64,000 nt of DNA from Porticoccaceae bacterium (GTDB lineage Bacteria > Pseudomonadota > Gammaproteobacteria > Pseudomonadales > Porticoccaceae). The notes under the pieces are model-generated. The model was not told the origin of the DNA. It searched no databases and saw only the letters and a program-made list of their open reading frames with translations. The position numbers and the translations under genes were made by a program. Below are positions 38,343-47,322 of this stretch, piece after piece. Every line of letters begins with the position of its first letter. The first letter of the stretch is position 1. Where the stretch lies: NCBI GenBank assembly GCA_029252555.1, contig JAQXBF010000003.1, forward strand, positions 1 through 64,000, read 5' to 3'.

Positions 38343-39224
38343 TTAGTCCTTTGAGGTGCGTGGGTCCAGCGCATCGCGCAGGCCATCACCGAGGAAGTTA
38401 AGAGCAAAAAGGGTTAAAGAGAGTGCCACACCTGGGAAAATAAGCAGCCAGGGGTATTCCTCCATGGTTTCTACGCCGTAGTTAATCAGCAGCCCCCAAG
38501 AGCTTTGCGGTGGTTGGATGCCCAGACCAAGAAAGCTCAGGAAGGCTTCCAACAACATAACACTGGGTATAGTCAGAGTGGTGTAAACAATCACCGGGCC
38601 CAGGGTGTTGGGAATAATATGGCGGCGGATAATAATCCACTGAGACAGGCCCAGGGAATGAGCCGCTTCAACAAACTCTTGCTTGCGCAGCGACATCACC
38701 TGACCGCGCACAATACGCGCCATGGTCAGCCATTCCACTGCACCTATGGCAAAGAACAGCAATAGCAGGTTGCGACCAAACACCACCATCAACAGAATAA
38801 TAAAAATCATAAAGGGCAGGGCGTAAAGAATATCCACCAGACGCATCATCACCATATCGACGCGACCACCAATATAGCCCGCAACAGCGCCGTAAATCAC
38901 ACCAATGGCCAGTGCCACTGCGGTGGCAATAAAGCCCACCATTAGGGACACACGGCCACCCCACATAATGCGGGTGAGCATGTCGCGGCCAAAGATATCT
39001 GTGCCCAGCCAATGCTCGGCTGAAGGCGGCGTAGCGCCCATTAGCAGGTTTTGTTCTTCATAGCCGTAGGGTGCAATCCAGGGTGTTAACAGAGAGATCA
39101 CACAGAGCGACAAGAGCAGCCCAAGGCCAATTAGTGCCAAACGATTCTTGCGCAGCTTGATCCAGGCATCTTCCCAGAGGCTGGTGCCTTTTTCGGCGGT
39201 GACGGTTATTTCATTAGTGCTCAT
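38343..39224 (-). CDS. oppC: Oligopeptide ABC transporter permease (OppC type)
   Basis: A 293-residue inner-membrane permease of the BPD_transp_1 family. The N-terminus is cytoplasmic (WEDAWIKLRKNRLALIGL), with the OppC-type extension NLLMGATPPSAEHWLGTDIFGRD. About six membrane spans follow, with the ATPase-contact loop EFVEAAHSLGLSQWIIIRRHI. It starts in the oppB stop (TAATG, shared base 39224). It pairs with OppB to form the channel. Confidence 0.93.
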   Translation of the reverse strand: MSTNEITVTAEKGTSLWEDAWIKLRKNRLALIGLGLLLSLCVISLLTPWIAPYGYEEQNLLMGATPPSAEHWLGTDIFGRDMLTRIMWGGRVSLMVGFIATAVALAIGVIYGAVAGYIGGRVDMVMMRLVDILYALPFMIFIILLMVVFGRNLLLLFFAIGAVEWLTMARIVRGQVMSLRKQEFVEAAHSLGLSQWIIIRRHIIPNTLGPVIVYTTLTIPSVMLLEAFLSFLGLGIQPPQSSWGLLINYGVETMEEYPWLLIFPGVALSLTLFALNFLGDGLRDALDPRTSKD

Positions 39225-40159
39225 TAGCTGTCACCCCTAACTTGCTGACGCAATTTCGGGTTTAGCCAAATAGCCAGCATGTCCGACAGTAGGTTAAACA
39301 GGATAATCAGTGTGGCAAAGAACACAGTGGTGCCCAGGATCATGGTGTAGTCGCGGTTAAATGCGGCCTGTACATAGAAGCGACCAAGGCCGGGAATCTG
39401 GAAAATAGTCTCAACCACAAACGAGCCGCCTAACAGGCCGGCAAATGCAGGGCCCAGAAAAGCAACAACGGGAATTAGTCCGCCGCGCAGTGCATGTTTG
39501 CTAATAATCAAAAACTCGGATAAGCCTTTAGCTCGGGCTGTACGAATATAATCTTGAGACAGTACCTCCAACATACCGCCTCGGGACAGTCTGGCGATAT
39601 AGGCTGCATAACCAGTGCCTAAGGTAATAGCAGGCATAATTTTATCGCCGGGAATCTCATTCCAGCCAGACACCGGAAGCCATTCCAAATGGATACCAAA
39701 CACCAGCACTAACAGCGGCCCCAATAAAAACGAAGGCATGCAGATACCAATCATGGCCGCGGTCATTGGCACATAGTCTTGCATGGTATTGGGCCGCATA
39801 GAGGCAGTCACACCGGCAATCACGCCAATAAAGATCGCTACCAACATGGCATAGAAGCCAAGCTCAGCGGTTGTGGACAGGCCAGACATAATCAGCTCAT
39901 TCACATTGCGGCCCGGGTATTTAAACGAAGGCCCCATATCGCCCTGAACCACGTCGCCCAGATAGCTGAGGTATTGCTGCCACAGGGGTTGGTCGAGATT
40001 GTACTGAGCTTCAAGGGCTTTCAGCACCTCTTCAGGTACGGCTTTATCGGCAGAGAAAGGGCCGCCGGGTGCACTGTGCACCAGCATGAAGGTCATGGTA
40101 ATCACGACCAGCAGCACGGGGATCGCCTGAAGCAGGCGACCTAATGCAAATTTAAACAT
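39224..40159 (-). CDS. oppB: Oligopeptide ABC transporter permease (OppB type)
   Basis: A 311-residue permease, length as in E. coli OppB (306). The N-terminal LLQAIPVLLVVITMTFMLVHSAPGGPFS is the OppB hallmark, and the coupling loop near YIRTARAKGLSEFLIISKH contacts the ATPase. It shares one base with the binding-protein stop (TAATG at 40159), which indicates translational coupling. Confidence 0.94.
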   Translation of the reverse strand: MFKFALGRLLQAIPVLLVVITMTFMLVHSAPGGPFSADKAVPEEVLKALEAQYNLDQPLWQQYLSYLGDVVQGDMGPSFKYPGRNVNELIMSGLSTTAELGFYAMLVAIFIGVIAGVTASMRPNTMQDYVPMTAAMIGICMPSFLLGPLLVLVFGIHLEWLPVSGWNEIPGDKIMPAITLGTGYAAYIARLSRGGMLEVLSQDYIRTARAKGLSEFLIISKHALRGGLIPVVAFLGPAFAGLLGGSFVVETIFQIPGLGRFYVQAAFNRDYTMILGTTVFFATLIILFNLLSDMLAIWLNPKLRQQVRGDS

Positions 40160-41799
40160 TAGTCCTCCGCCCCCTCGAGATAGATCTCACTGTAGCGTTG
40201 CATATCCATAATATTATTGGAAATATTCTTGAGAGAAGGGTGCACCAAATGCTTAGTGGTGTAGGTGTAGATTGGTAATACCGGCAGATCATCCATAAGC
40301 ATTTGTTCTGCCTGAGCAAACACAGCCAGACGCTCCTCATGGGTTTTGGCTGTTGGAGCCACGTCTAGAATTAAGCGGTCGTACTCTTTGTTACACCAGC
40401 CTGTGCGGTTATTACCGCCGTCGCAGAGGAACATATCAAGGAAGTTATTAGGGTCAACATAGTCACCAATCCAACCGGCACGAGAGATTTGGTAGTCACC
40501 ACTGCTCTCACTATCCAAATAAACCTTCCACTCTTGGTTAAGCAGCTTCACTTCAATATTTAAGTGCTCACGCCACATCTGCTGAATAGCTACCGCCACT
40601 TTGCGATGCCCTTCGTTAGTGTTGTACAGAATCTCTGTAGCCGGGAAGCCTTCACCATTGGGGTAACCAGCATCGGCCATCAACTGGCGGGCGGCCTCTG
40701 GGTCAAAGCTCAGGTTAACAGGTGGGTAATAGCCGCGAGTGTTGGGCGGCGTCATTGCATAGGCCGGAATCTGGCCTGCTTTAAGCACATGTTCGGTCAG
40801 CTGTTCGCGATCAATGGTCATGGCAAGCGCACGACGCACTCGCTTGTCTTGCAGATGGGGTTCGCGGATATTAACGCGGTAGAAATAGGTACCCAGATAG
40901 GGAACTACTTTTAAGGCCGGATTGTTAGCATCGCGATAGGTCTGTACCTTATCGATTGGCACATCATTGGTGTAATGAAGCTGCCCAGCTCGGAACATGC
41001 GCTCTTCAGTAGTTGAATTCTCGGTGGGGTAGAACACAATGCCATTAAGCTTTACATCATCATTGCTATGGAAGTAGGTGTTTCTCTCAACCACGATAGC
41101 GCGGTTAATTTCCCAGCTCTTTAGCTTAAATGGGCCATTGCCCACATAGTTTCCCTGATAGGTCCAGCGGGTTCCCCGCTCATCGGCACGACCAAATTTT
41201 TCGATGGTAGCCTGATGTACCGGGTACATGCTGTAGTGATCCAGTAACTGTAAGAAGAAGGGTGTTGGGTTTCTTAAGGTCACTTGCAATGTCAGGTCAT
41301 CGAGAGCCTTTACACCCACTTGCTCAAAATCTGTCAATTCACCTTTGTAGAATTCGTGAGCATTCACGATTGGGAAATACATATAGGCATAGAGATTACC
41401 CAGAGCAGGTTGCAGTGCGCGGGACCATGACCAAACATAATCGTAGGCATTGTGGACATCACCATTAGACCAGCGGGCATCATCACGCAGCTTAAAGGTA
41501 TAAACACGGCCATCGTCGCTGACAGTCCAAGATTGCGCAACACCGGGGACTGGTGCCAATGTCTCACGATCTTTGTGCACAAGGCCTTCCATAAGCGACA
41601 CAATTACATGGTGCTCAGGAACGCCAGTGGCAATATGTGGGTCGAGGCTCTGGGGTTCGGTGCCGTTGCCCCAGTGCAGAATGCCGGTGCGGTTACCGGA
41701 CTCAACATTGCTTTCTGAACTGCCACAGCCGGTTAATATAAGGCTTAAGGCAATAGCGGATATAAGGGAAAATATTGAAGCGGAGAATTGCTGTTTCAT
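40159..41799 (-). CDS. oppA: Oligopeptide-binding lipoprotein (OppA type)
   Basis: A 546-residue family 5 solute-binding protein that delivers peptides to the OppBC channel. The lipobox LILTGCGSS (Cys about 25) marks it as a lipoprotein. Family 5 motifs include the start ILHWGNGTEPQSLDPHIATG and the C-terminal DDLPVLPIYTYTTKHLV. Length equals E. coli OppA (543). It is the first gene of the operon read leftward from about 41.8 kb. Peptide specificity is not deducible. It could bring in dipeptides released by the neighbouring secreted gamma-glutamyltransferases, but this is inference from proximity. Confidence 0.93.
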   Translation of the reverse strand: MKQQFSASIFSLISAIALSLILTGCGSSESNVESGNRTGILHWGNGTEPQSLDPHIATGVPEHHVIVSLMEGLVHKDRETLAPVPGVAQSWTVSDDGRVYTFKLRDDARWSNGDVHNAYDYVWSWSRALQPALGNLYAYMYFPIVNAHEFYKGELTDFEQVGVKALDDLTLQVTLRNPTPFFLQLLDHYSMYPVHQATIEKFGRADERGTRWTYQGNYVGNGPFKLKSWEINRAIVVERNTYFHSNDDVKLNGIVFYPTENSTTEERMFRAGQLHYTNDVPIDKVQTYRDANNPALKVVPYLGTYFYRVNIREPHLQDKRVRRALAMTIDREQLTEHVLKAGQIPAYAMTPPNTRGYYPPVNLSFDPEAARQLMADAGYPNGEGFPATEILYNTNEGHRKVAVAIQQMWREHLNIEVKLLNQEWKVYLDSESSGDYQISRAGWIGDYVDPNNFLDMFLCDGGNNRTGWCNKEYDRLILDVAPTAKTHEERLAVFAQAEQMLMDDLPVLPIYTYTTKHLVHPSLKNISNNIMDMQRYSEIYLEGAED

Positions 41800-41990
41800 A
41801 GAACAAAAGTCCTTAATAATTATTATTTCAGGCAGAGGTCTGATTTTCTGCGAAGGAGTGTAAACAAGCTGGCCTTGGAAGTGAAGGATAACCCCTATTT
41901 AGAGCTGGTATCAGCTTAATTTAACTTTGCTGGGTGAATAGTTGGTGCATTGGTTGCACCGCTAATGGAACACTAGATGGTTATGGCCTG

Positions 41991-42019
41991 TTGCACTTGT
42001 CTCCCAAACCTCCCATAAT
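41991..42019 (+). promoter_or_regulatory. Sigma70 promoter of the 4.5S RNA gene
   Basis: TTGCAC (41991-41996) and CATAAT (42014-42019) with a 17-base spacer. The predicted start near 42026 leaves a leader of about 14 bases before the RNA body. In E. coli the 4.5S precursor also has a 5' leader removed by RNase P. Confidence 0.65.
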
Positions 42020-42039
42020 CCTGCGCTTCGATTCAATGG

Positions 42040-42147
42040 TGGCCCCCTTTGGTCCCCTCGCAACAGCTTGCCGCAAACCCCGCCAGGCCCGGAAGGGAGC
42101 AACGGTAGTGGTTACGCTGTGTGCCGAGGTGTGGCTATTGGGGGCCA
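42040..42147 (+). ncRNA. ffs: 4.5S RNA of the signal recognition particle
   Basis: The small bacterial SRP RNA, partner of Ffh in co-translational targeting. The diagnostic apical domain is present: CCAGGCCCGGAAGGGAGCAA with the GGAA tetraloop. The ends pair as TGGCCCCC (42040-42047) with GGGGGCCA (42140-42147), closing a rod of about 108 bases without an Alu domain, as usual for Proteobacteria. It lies directly upstream of dnaX, an arrangement common in gammaproteobacteria. End positions are good to a few bases. Confidence 0.92.
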
Positions 42148-42218
42148 TCGCCATTAGCCCTTCCTGTGCCCCCTTTATCTCCCTATAATGAACCCTTTAA
42201 ACCAAAGCAGATTTCGCT

Positions 42219-44057
42219 ATGAGTTATCAGGTCCTTGCCCGTAAATGGCGTCCACGCTCCTTTGCTGAAATGGCAGGACAGGAACATGTTCTGCAGGCCT
42301 TGATTAACGCGCTGGATAATGACCGTCTGCACCATGCTTATTTATTTACAGGCACCCGCGGTGTGGGTAAAACAACCATTGGCCGTATCCTTTCCAAATG
42401 CCTAAACTGTGAAACAGGGATTAGCTCCGTCCCCTGTGGCGTGTGCTCCAGCTGCACTGAAATTGCCGAAGGGCGCTTTATAGACCTGATTGAAGTGGAT
42501 GCGGCATCTCGCACCGGTGTAGATGATATGCGCGACTTGCTGGACAACGTTCAGTACGCGCCGTCTCGCGGGCGATTTAAGATTTATCTGATCGATGAAG
42601 TGCATATGCTTTCCAAGTCGAGCTTTGCCGCTCTGCTTAAAACTCTAGAAGAGCCGCCAGCCCATGTAAAGTTTCTCTTTGCCACGACAGACCCGCAGAA
42701 ATTACCGATCACAGTGCTATCTCGCTGCTTACAGTTTAACCTTAAAAATCTCAGCCCAGAGCGGATCACCCAGCATCTAGAGTTTGTTTTAGGTGAAGAA
42801 ACTGTGCCCTTTGAAGAAGCGGCACTTTGGTCTCTGGCCCGCGCCGCTGATGGCAGTATGCGCGATGCTCTAAGCTTAACCGATCAGGCCATTGGTCATG
42901 GTGGTGGTCAGGTCAACGAAGCTGATGTTAGTTCCATGCTGGGCACAATTGAGCGTAGCTATGTGGTAGATATCTGTACTGCTCTATCTGGTGGCACTGG
43001 TACCGATGTATTGGCGGCAATTTCAAGAATGGCCGAACAGGCTCCAGACTATGATTTGGCGCTCTCAGATGTATTATCCATCTGGCACCAGGTGGCCATT
43101 TTACAAACCGTACCTGAGGCATTGGATAAAGGAGTTAGCCATTATTCTGAGCTGCTGAATTTAGCCGCCGTGGCCTCCAAAGAAGATGTGCAGCTGTTCT
43201 ATCAAATTTGTTTACTTGGCCGCAAAGACCTGCATCTGGCACCAGACCTAAAGTCCGGCTTTGAAATGGTCATGTTGCGCGCTCTGGCCTTCCGTCCAGA
43301 CCCCAACCCACCGGTTCGAGAAGCGATACCAGCATCGGCTCCCCAGGAGGCGGAGTCATCGGTAAAAAAGCCTGAAGTTACGGTCCCAGAGGCAGCGCCT
43401 CCGCCAGTCGCTCCAGAGGGCTTTGCCAAAATCCAGCCCGAACAAGAGCCTCAGCCAGAACAAGAGCCTCAGCCAGCACAATCAATTGATTCGAGTAACG
43501 CGGCTGATATTGCCCCACCCCCCTGCGAAACAGCCTCGCAGGCAAGTCAGCACTCAGCCCCCAAGATTAAAGAGCCCTCAGCTGCCTTTAATGAAGAGTC
43601 CTCAGCGGCCCCAAATGAAACACCCGCAGCGAAACAGGCCCAAGAACCAATAGAAAAAATCACGCTACAAAATTTTAATCCCAATAACTGGATTGAAATA
43701 CGCAAGCAGCTAACCATCGGTGCCTCCTTGGGTGAAATTGCTAGCCACTGCCTGTACAAAGGTCGTCAGGGTAGCCGGCTATGCTTCATTATCGACAGCG
43801 ACCAAACCAGCCTCTATGACACCGCTCACCAGCAGAGTCTGGGCGAAGCATTATCAAATTATTTTGCCGAGCGAGTGACCGTAGAAATAACCTTTGGGGT
43901 TGCCGAGCAAGAGACACCGAGAGCGGCAGATACAAGAGAGAAGGCCGAACGTCTGGCGCAAGCCGTAGACACTTTGAATTCTGATCCGTCGGTGATTAAA
44001 TTTAAACGACTATTCGACGGCCACCTGAACGAACAGTCCGTGCGACCCATAGATTAA
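42219..44057 (+). CDS. dnaX: DNA polymerase III subunits tau and gamma
   Basis: The clamp-loader ATPase of the replicative polymerase. AAA+ domain: Walker A GTRGVGKT (45-52), a zinc module with cysteines between about 61 and 79 (CLNCETG...CGVCSSC), and Walker B LIDEVHMLS. The linker of about 370-480 is acidic and proline-rich with an EQEPQP repeat, and the C-terminal domain for helicase and polymerase contact follows. Full length (tau) is 612 residues. A slippery A AAA AAG at 43364-43370 in the correct phase, followed at once by a TGA in the -1 frame, would yield a gamma form of about 385 residues. Confidence 0.96.
   Translation: MSYQVLARKWRPRSFAEMAGQEHVLQALINALDNDRLHHAYLFTGTRGVGKTTIGRILSKCLNCETGISSVPCGVCSSCTEIAEGRFIDLIEVDAASRTGVDDMRDLLDNVQYAPSRGRFKIYLIDEVHMLSKSSFAALLKTLEEPPAHVKFLFATTDPQKLPITVLSRCLQFNLKNLSPERITQHLEFVLGEETVPFEEAALWSLARAADGSMRDALSLTDQAIGHGGGQVNEADVSSMLGTIERSYVVDICTALSGGTGTDVLAAISRMAEQAPDYDLALSDVLSIWHQVAILQTVPEALDKGVSHYSELLNLAAVASKEDVQLFYQICLLGRKDLHLAPDLKSGFEMVMLRALAFRPDPNPPVREAIPASAPQEAESSVKKPEVTVPEAAPPPVAPEGFAKIQPEQEPQPEQEPQPAQSIDSSNAADIAPPPCETASQASQHSAPKIKEPSAAFNEESSAAPNETPAAKQAQEPIEKITLQNFNPNNWIEIRKQLTIGASLGEIASHCLYKGRQGSRLCFIIDSDQTSLYDTAHQQSLGEALSNYFAERVTVEITFGVAEQETPRAADTREKAERLAQAVDTLNSDPSVIKFKRLFDGHLNEQSVRPID
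43345..43375 (+). promoter_or_regulatory. Programmed -1 ribosomal frameshift signal in dnaX
   Basis: The heptamer A AAA AAG occupies 43364-43370 in zero-frame phase (gtA AAA AAG). A Shine-Dalgarno-like AGGAGG (43345-43350) lies 13 bases upstream. After a -1 slip the ribosome reads GCC then TGA (43373-43375). Downstream, GAGGC-AGC-GCCTC can form a hairpin. This is the same logic as the E. coli dnaX site. Confidence 0.8.
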
Positions 44058-44115
44058 ACTGGCCCATGGCTCAACACTCACAGCCGTACTTAAAATAAGG
44101 TAGACAGAGAACGTA

Positions 44116-44433
44116 ATGGATATAAACAACCTAATGAAACAGGCCCAGCAGATGCAGGAAAAAATGGCTGCAATGCAAGAGCAGGCGGCCAAGGCTGAAG
44201 TGATTGGAGAATCTGGCGCAGGCATGGTGCAGGTGGTGATGACTGGTCGCCACGATGTACGCAAGGTAACACTGGACTCGTCTTTAATGAGCGAAGATAA
44301 AGAATTTCTCGAAGACTTGCTGGCCGCCGCAGTCAATGACGCAGTGCGCAAAATCGAAGCCCAGAGTAAAGATGCCCTGAGCTCTATGACCGGAGGCATG
44401 GATTTGCCGCCGGGCTTTAAAATGCCCTTTTAG
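44116..44433 (+). CDS. ybaB: YbaB/EbfC nucleoid-associated protein
   Basis: A small DNA-binding protein (105 residues) that forms a dimer with a tweezer shape and coats DNA. The helical N-terminus [20 protein letters not shown] and the core [20 protein letters not shown] match the family. It sits between dnaX and recR, its invariable place in gammaproteobacteria. Confidence 0.95.
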   Translation: MDINNLMKQAQQMQEKMAAMQEQAAKAEVIGESGAGMVQVVMTGRHDVRKVTLDSSLMSEDKEFLEDLLAAAVNDAVRKIEAQSKDALSSMTGGMDLPPGFKMPF

Positions 44434-44445
44434 CGAGGCCGCTCC

Positions 44446-45039
44446 TTGTACGGAAATCTGATAGATCAGCTTATAGACGCACTGCGAGTGCTGCCCGGTG
44501 TTGGCTCCAAGTCCGCCCAGCGCATGGCGCTACAGTTGCTCGAGCGAGATAAAGTGGGTGCCACCAGGCTGGCAGAGTCCATTATGGAGGCGGTTGAGAA
44601 AGTCGGGCGCTGCAGAGACTGCCGCACCTTAACCGAACATGAGTTGTGCGGAATTTGCAGCGACAGTCGACGCACCTCCACACAAATCTGTGTGGTCGAA
44701 AACCCCGCCGATCTCTACGCCATAGAACAGGCTGGCAGTTTTCAGGGTAAGTACTTCGTGCTGTTAGGCCACCTGTCGCCCATTGATGGCATAGGCCCCG
44801 AGCAGTTGGGAATAGACCAGTTAATCGAGCGGCTGCAGCAGGATCAGGTCAGTGAGCTAATACTGGCCACCAACCTAACCGTCGAAGGCGAAGTTACCGC
44901 GCACTTTATTGCCGATAAAGCCAAGGCACTTGGTGTGAGCGTTTCACGGATTGCCTATGGCGTCCCCATGGGTGGCGAACTTGAGTATGTAGATGGCGGC
45001 ACATTGAATATGGCATTACAAAGCAGAAAGGCGCTGTAG
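44446..45039 (+). CDS. recR: Recombination mediator RecR
   Basis: With RecF and RecO it loads RecA at gaps. A helix-hairpin-helix region is at the N-terminus ([20 protein letters not shown]), followed by a four-cysteine zinc finger ([16 protein letters not shown]) and a Toprim domain with [13 protein letters not shown]. Length is 197 residues (E. coli 201). It starts with TTG at 44446, supported by GCGAGG at 44433-44438. rnd begins directly after the stop. Confidence 0.95.
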   Translation: MYGNLIDQLIDALRVLPGVGSKSAQRMALQLLERDKVGATRLAESIMEAVEKVGRCRDCRTLTEHELCGICSDSRRTSTQICVVENPADLYAIEQAGSFQGKYFVLLGHLSPIDGIGPEQLGIDQLIERLQQDQVSELILATNLTVEGEVTAHFIADKAKALGVSVSRIAYGVPMGGELEYVDGGTLNMALQSRKAL

Positions 45040-46155
45040 ATGAATCATTGGATTGATAGCAACACCAAGTTACAGCAGATGTGTGAGCAGCTTGCACAGG
45101 TTCCTAAGTTAGCCGTAGACACAGAGTTTATTCGCACCGACACCTTCTATCCCAAAATTGCGCTCATACAGATCTCCGATGGTGAGCAATGCTGGCTGGT
45201 GGATGTATTAGCTATTGATGATTTTAGCGCCCTTAAAGCATTGCTCGAAAGCTCGGATCATCAGCTAATTTTTCATGCCTGTGCCGAAGACCTCGAAGTA
45301 TTGGAATATGCCCTGGACATTAAACCAACACAGATTTTTGACACCCAGATAGCTGCTGGTATTGTGAATATCGGTTACTGCATGGGCTATGCTCGCCTAG
45401 TCGATACCATGTTCGACGTGACTCTGGACAAGCAGGAAACTCGCTCTGACTGGTTAGCGCGGCCATTAACTCAGCGCCAGCTAGATTACGCCGCTGTAGA
45501 CGTGCAGTACCTCCATGCCATGGAAAAGATTCTGGCTAAAGCTCTGGAACACCAGCAGCGCCACGACTGGTTTGCCGAGGAGACCCAGGGGCTGTTTGCG
45601 CTGGTGGAAGGGCGCAAAGATCATCGAGACTATTATCTGCGCCTAAAAGGGGCCTGGCGGCTGGGGGTAAAATCACTTACCGCTCTCAACCGACTCTGTG
45701 ACTGGCGAGAGAATACCGCACGAGCGATTAATCGGCCCCGCGCCCATGTAATTAAAGACTCTGTACTCATTGAGTTAGCCAAGCGTCTGCCCCAGGCTCA
45801 GGAGCAACTGCAGGGCATTGATGACTGGTTTCCGCGCTCGGTAAAACGTCACGGGCAAACTGTGCTGCAGCAGATAGCAGATTCTGCCAGCGATAATCCC
45901 GTGCCACCGATGCCCCAGCCACTGCCCAAAGCTATTTCTATGGTGATGCGAGAAATGCGTGACTCTCTGGGCAGAGTGGCGCAGGATATCCAGATTCCGC
46001 AGGAATTTTTGTGTAATAAAAAGGAACTCGAAGTCATTTTGCGCAGTTCCATGGAGGGTCATTGCCAATGGCCTGAAAGACTGACCCAGGGATGGCGACT
46101 TGCAAGAGTTCAGCCCGTACTACAGGAAGTACTTAACAGTACAGAAGCGTTATGA
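45040..46155 (+). CDS. rnd: Ribonuclease D
   Basis: A 3'-5' exoribonuclease in tRNA 3'-end maturation. The DEDD exonuclease motifs are visible: AVDTEFIRTDTFYPK (Exo I), IFHACAEDLEVLEY (Exo II) and QLDYAAVDVQYLHAM (Exo III). HRDC-type domains follow. Length is 371 residues (E. coli 375). It begins on the base after recR stops and overlaps ycgL by ATGA, so recR, rnd, ycgL and ycgN form one compact unit. Confidence 0.95.
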   Translation: MNHWIDSNTKLQQMCEQLAQVPKLAVDTEFIRTDTFYPKIALIQISDGEQCWLVDVLAIDDFSALKALLESSDHQLIFHACAEDLEVLEYALDIKPTQIFDTQIAAGIVNIGYCMGYARLVDTMFDVTLDKQETRSDWLARPLTQRQLDYAAVDVQYLHAMEKILAKALEHQQRHDWFAEETQGLFALVEGRKDHRDYYLRLKGAWRLGVKSLTALNRLCDWRENTARAINRPRAHVIKDSVLIELAKRLPQAQEQLQGIDDWFPRSVKRHGQTVLQQIADSASDNPVPPMPQPLPKAISMVMREMRDSLGRVAQDIQIPQEFLCNKKELEVILRSSMEGHCQWPERLTQGWRLARVQPVLQEVLNSTEAL

Positions 46156-46469
46156 CCGACCGTACCAGTGAGAATTTAACAGGGGGCAGGATTCTCTGTG
46201 ATATTTACAAAGGCAATAAGAAAGAAGAAATGTACCTCTATGTAGCAAAACCAGAAGGTCTGGACAGGGTGCCAGAAACATTAATTGCAAGCTTTGGTGA
46301 GCTTGCGCCCGTGACTACTTTAGTGCTGACAGAGTTGCGCAAACTGGCCCGTGCAGACATTCACAAGGTGATGGCCGAGTTGCAAGAGAAGGGCTTTTAC
46401 CTCCAAATGCCGCCGGCAAAGTATCCAGTGTCAGACCAGCCACCGAGCTCAATTAATAAATATGGCTGA
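46152..46469 (+). CDS. ycgL: YcgL domain protein
   Basis: A 105-residue conserved protein of unknown function. The YcgL domain is recognisable from CDIYKGNKKEEMYLYVAKPEGLDRVPE and GFYLQMPPAK. It overlaps rnd by four bases and ycgN by eight. The link with rnd is conserved in gammaproteobacteria, which hints at RNA metabolism, but no activity is known to me. Confidence 0.9.
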   Translation: MTDRTSENLTGGRILCDIYKGNKKEEMYLYVAKPEGLDRVPETLIASFGELAPVTTLVLTELRKLARADIHKVMAELQEKGFYLQMPPAKYPVSDQPPSSINKYG

Positions 46470-46899
46470 GTTCTGGCAGACAAAAACACTGGATCAAATG
46501 AGCACTGCCGAATGGGAATTGCTCTGCGATGGTTGTGCAAAATGCTGTCTGGTCAAGCTTGAAGACCATGATACTGGTGAAATATTTCATACCAATGTGA
46601 GCTGCGAGTTATTGGATACTGAGAGCTGTCAGTGCATGGATTACGAAGGCCGCCATAATATAGTCGATGACTGTATTAAACTGGATAGGGAGAATATTCA
46701 TGCCCTGTCCTGGTTGCCAAAGAGTTGCTCGTATCGCTTGATAGCCGCTGGTCAGCCACTGCCAGAATGGCATCATCTGCTGACCGGCTCCAAACAGACC
46801 TTGCACAGCTATGGCGCGTCACTACAGGGTCGAGTGACATCAGAGCTCCATGTGCATGACGACGATATCGAAGATCATATTATTCAGTGGGTTGACTAA
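46462..46899 (+). CDS. ycgN: YcgN family cysteine-cluster protein (UPF0260)
   Basis: A 145-residue protein with a conserved cysteine cluster (LCDGCAKCCLVKLED, CELLDTESCQC, DDC) that probably binds zinc or an iron-sulfur cluster. Function is unknown. It overlaps ycgL by eight bases and is followed after two bases by a small membrane-protein gene. Confidence 0.9.
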   Translation: MAEFWQTKTLDQMSTAEWELLCDGCAKCCLVKLEDHDTGEIFHTNVSCELLDTESCQCMDYEGRHNIVDDCIKLDRENIHALSWLPKSCSYRLIAAGQPLPEWHHLLTGSKQTLHSYGASLQGRVTSELHVHDDDIEDHIIQWVD

Positions 46900-46901
46900 C
46901 T

Positions 46902-47276
46902 ATGTACAGCGCAGAAAATTATTTATGGGGCTGGGTTGCCTATTCAGCAGGGGCTCTGTGCCTGCTTTTTTGCCTCTGGCTATTAATACGCAAAATCGGT
47001 ATCAGAGCTATCCGCCATATTATTATACTGCTGGCGACCATCGCCCTGTTCACGCCAGTGACCGCCTATCGTGACGACCCCCATTTGGCACCGGCCTTTT
47101 TTGTTAGTCTGTATGAAGGCTTGTTAGCGTCGGGAGACGATATGGGTTTTCAGCGCGGGCTGGCGCCTATTTTAGCCATTAGCTTTTTTGTTATTTTTTT
47201 TTATACGCTGCTGAGGTTACTGATCTCATGGGTGAGAAAAAAGCGCACAGCGAACTCTAAAGACGAGCAAGAATAA
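46902..47276 (+). CDS. Small membrane protein of unknown function
   Basis: A 124-residue protein with about three hydrophobic spans (roughly 8-28, 35-52 and 88-110) and a basic, hydrophilic C-terminus (RKKRTANSKDEQE). It starts two bases after ycgN and is probably the last gene of the recR-rnd unit. I do not recognise a family beyond a conserved hypothetical that often accompanies rnd. Confidence 0.75.
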   Translation: MYSAENYLWGWVAYSAGALCLLFCLWLLIRKIGIRAIRHIIILLATIALFTPVTAYRDDPHLAPAFFVSLYEGLLASGDDMGFQRGLAPILAISFFVIFFYTLLRLLISWVRKKRTANSKDEQE

Positions 47277-47322
47277 AAAATAGACTAAAAAATCAAGAGC
47301 CACAATTATAGTGAGGCCAGCA

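Noticed and set aside
36698-41799. The peptide transporter as a Yej (YejABEF) system
   Set aside because: The fused ATPase resembles YejF, but the binding protein (546 residues with lipobox) and permease lengths (311 and 293) match OppA, OppB and OppC better.
41934-42188. An 84-codon plus-strand frame upstream of dnaX
   Set aside because: It runs across the 4.5S RNA gene and its promoter; the RNA explains the sequence.
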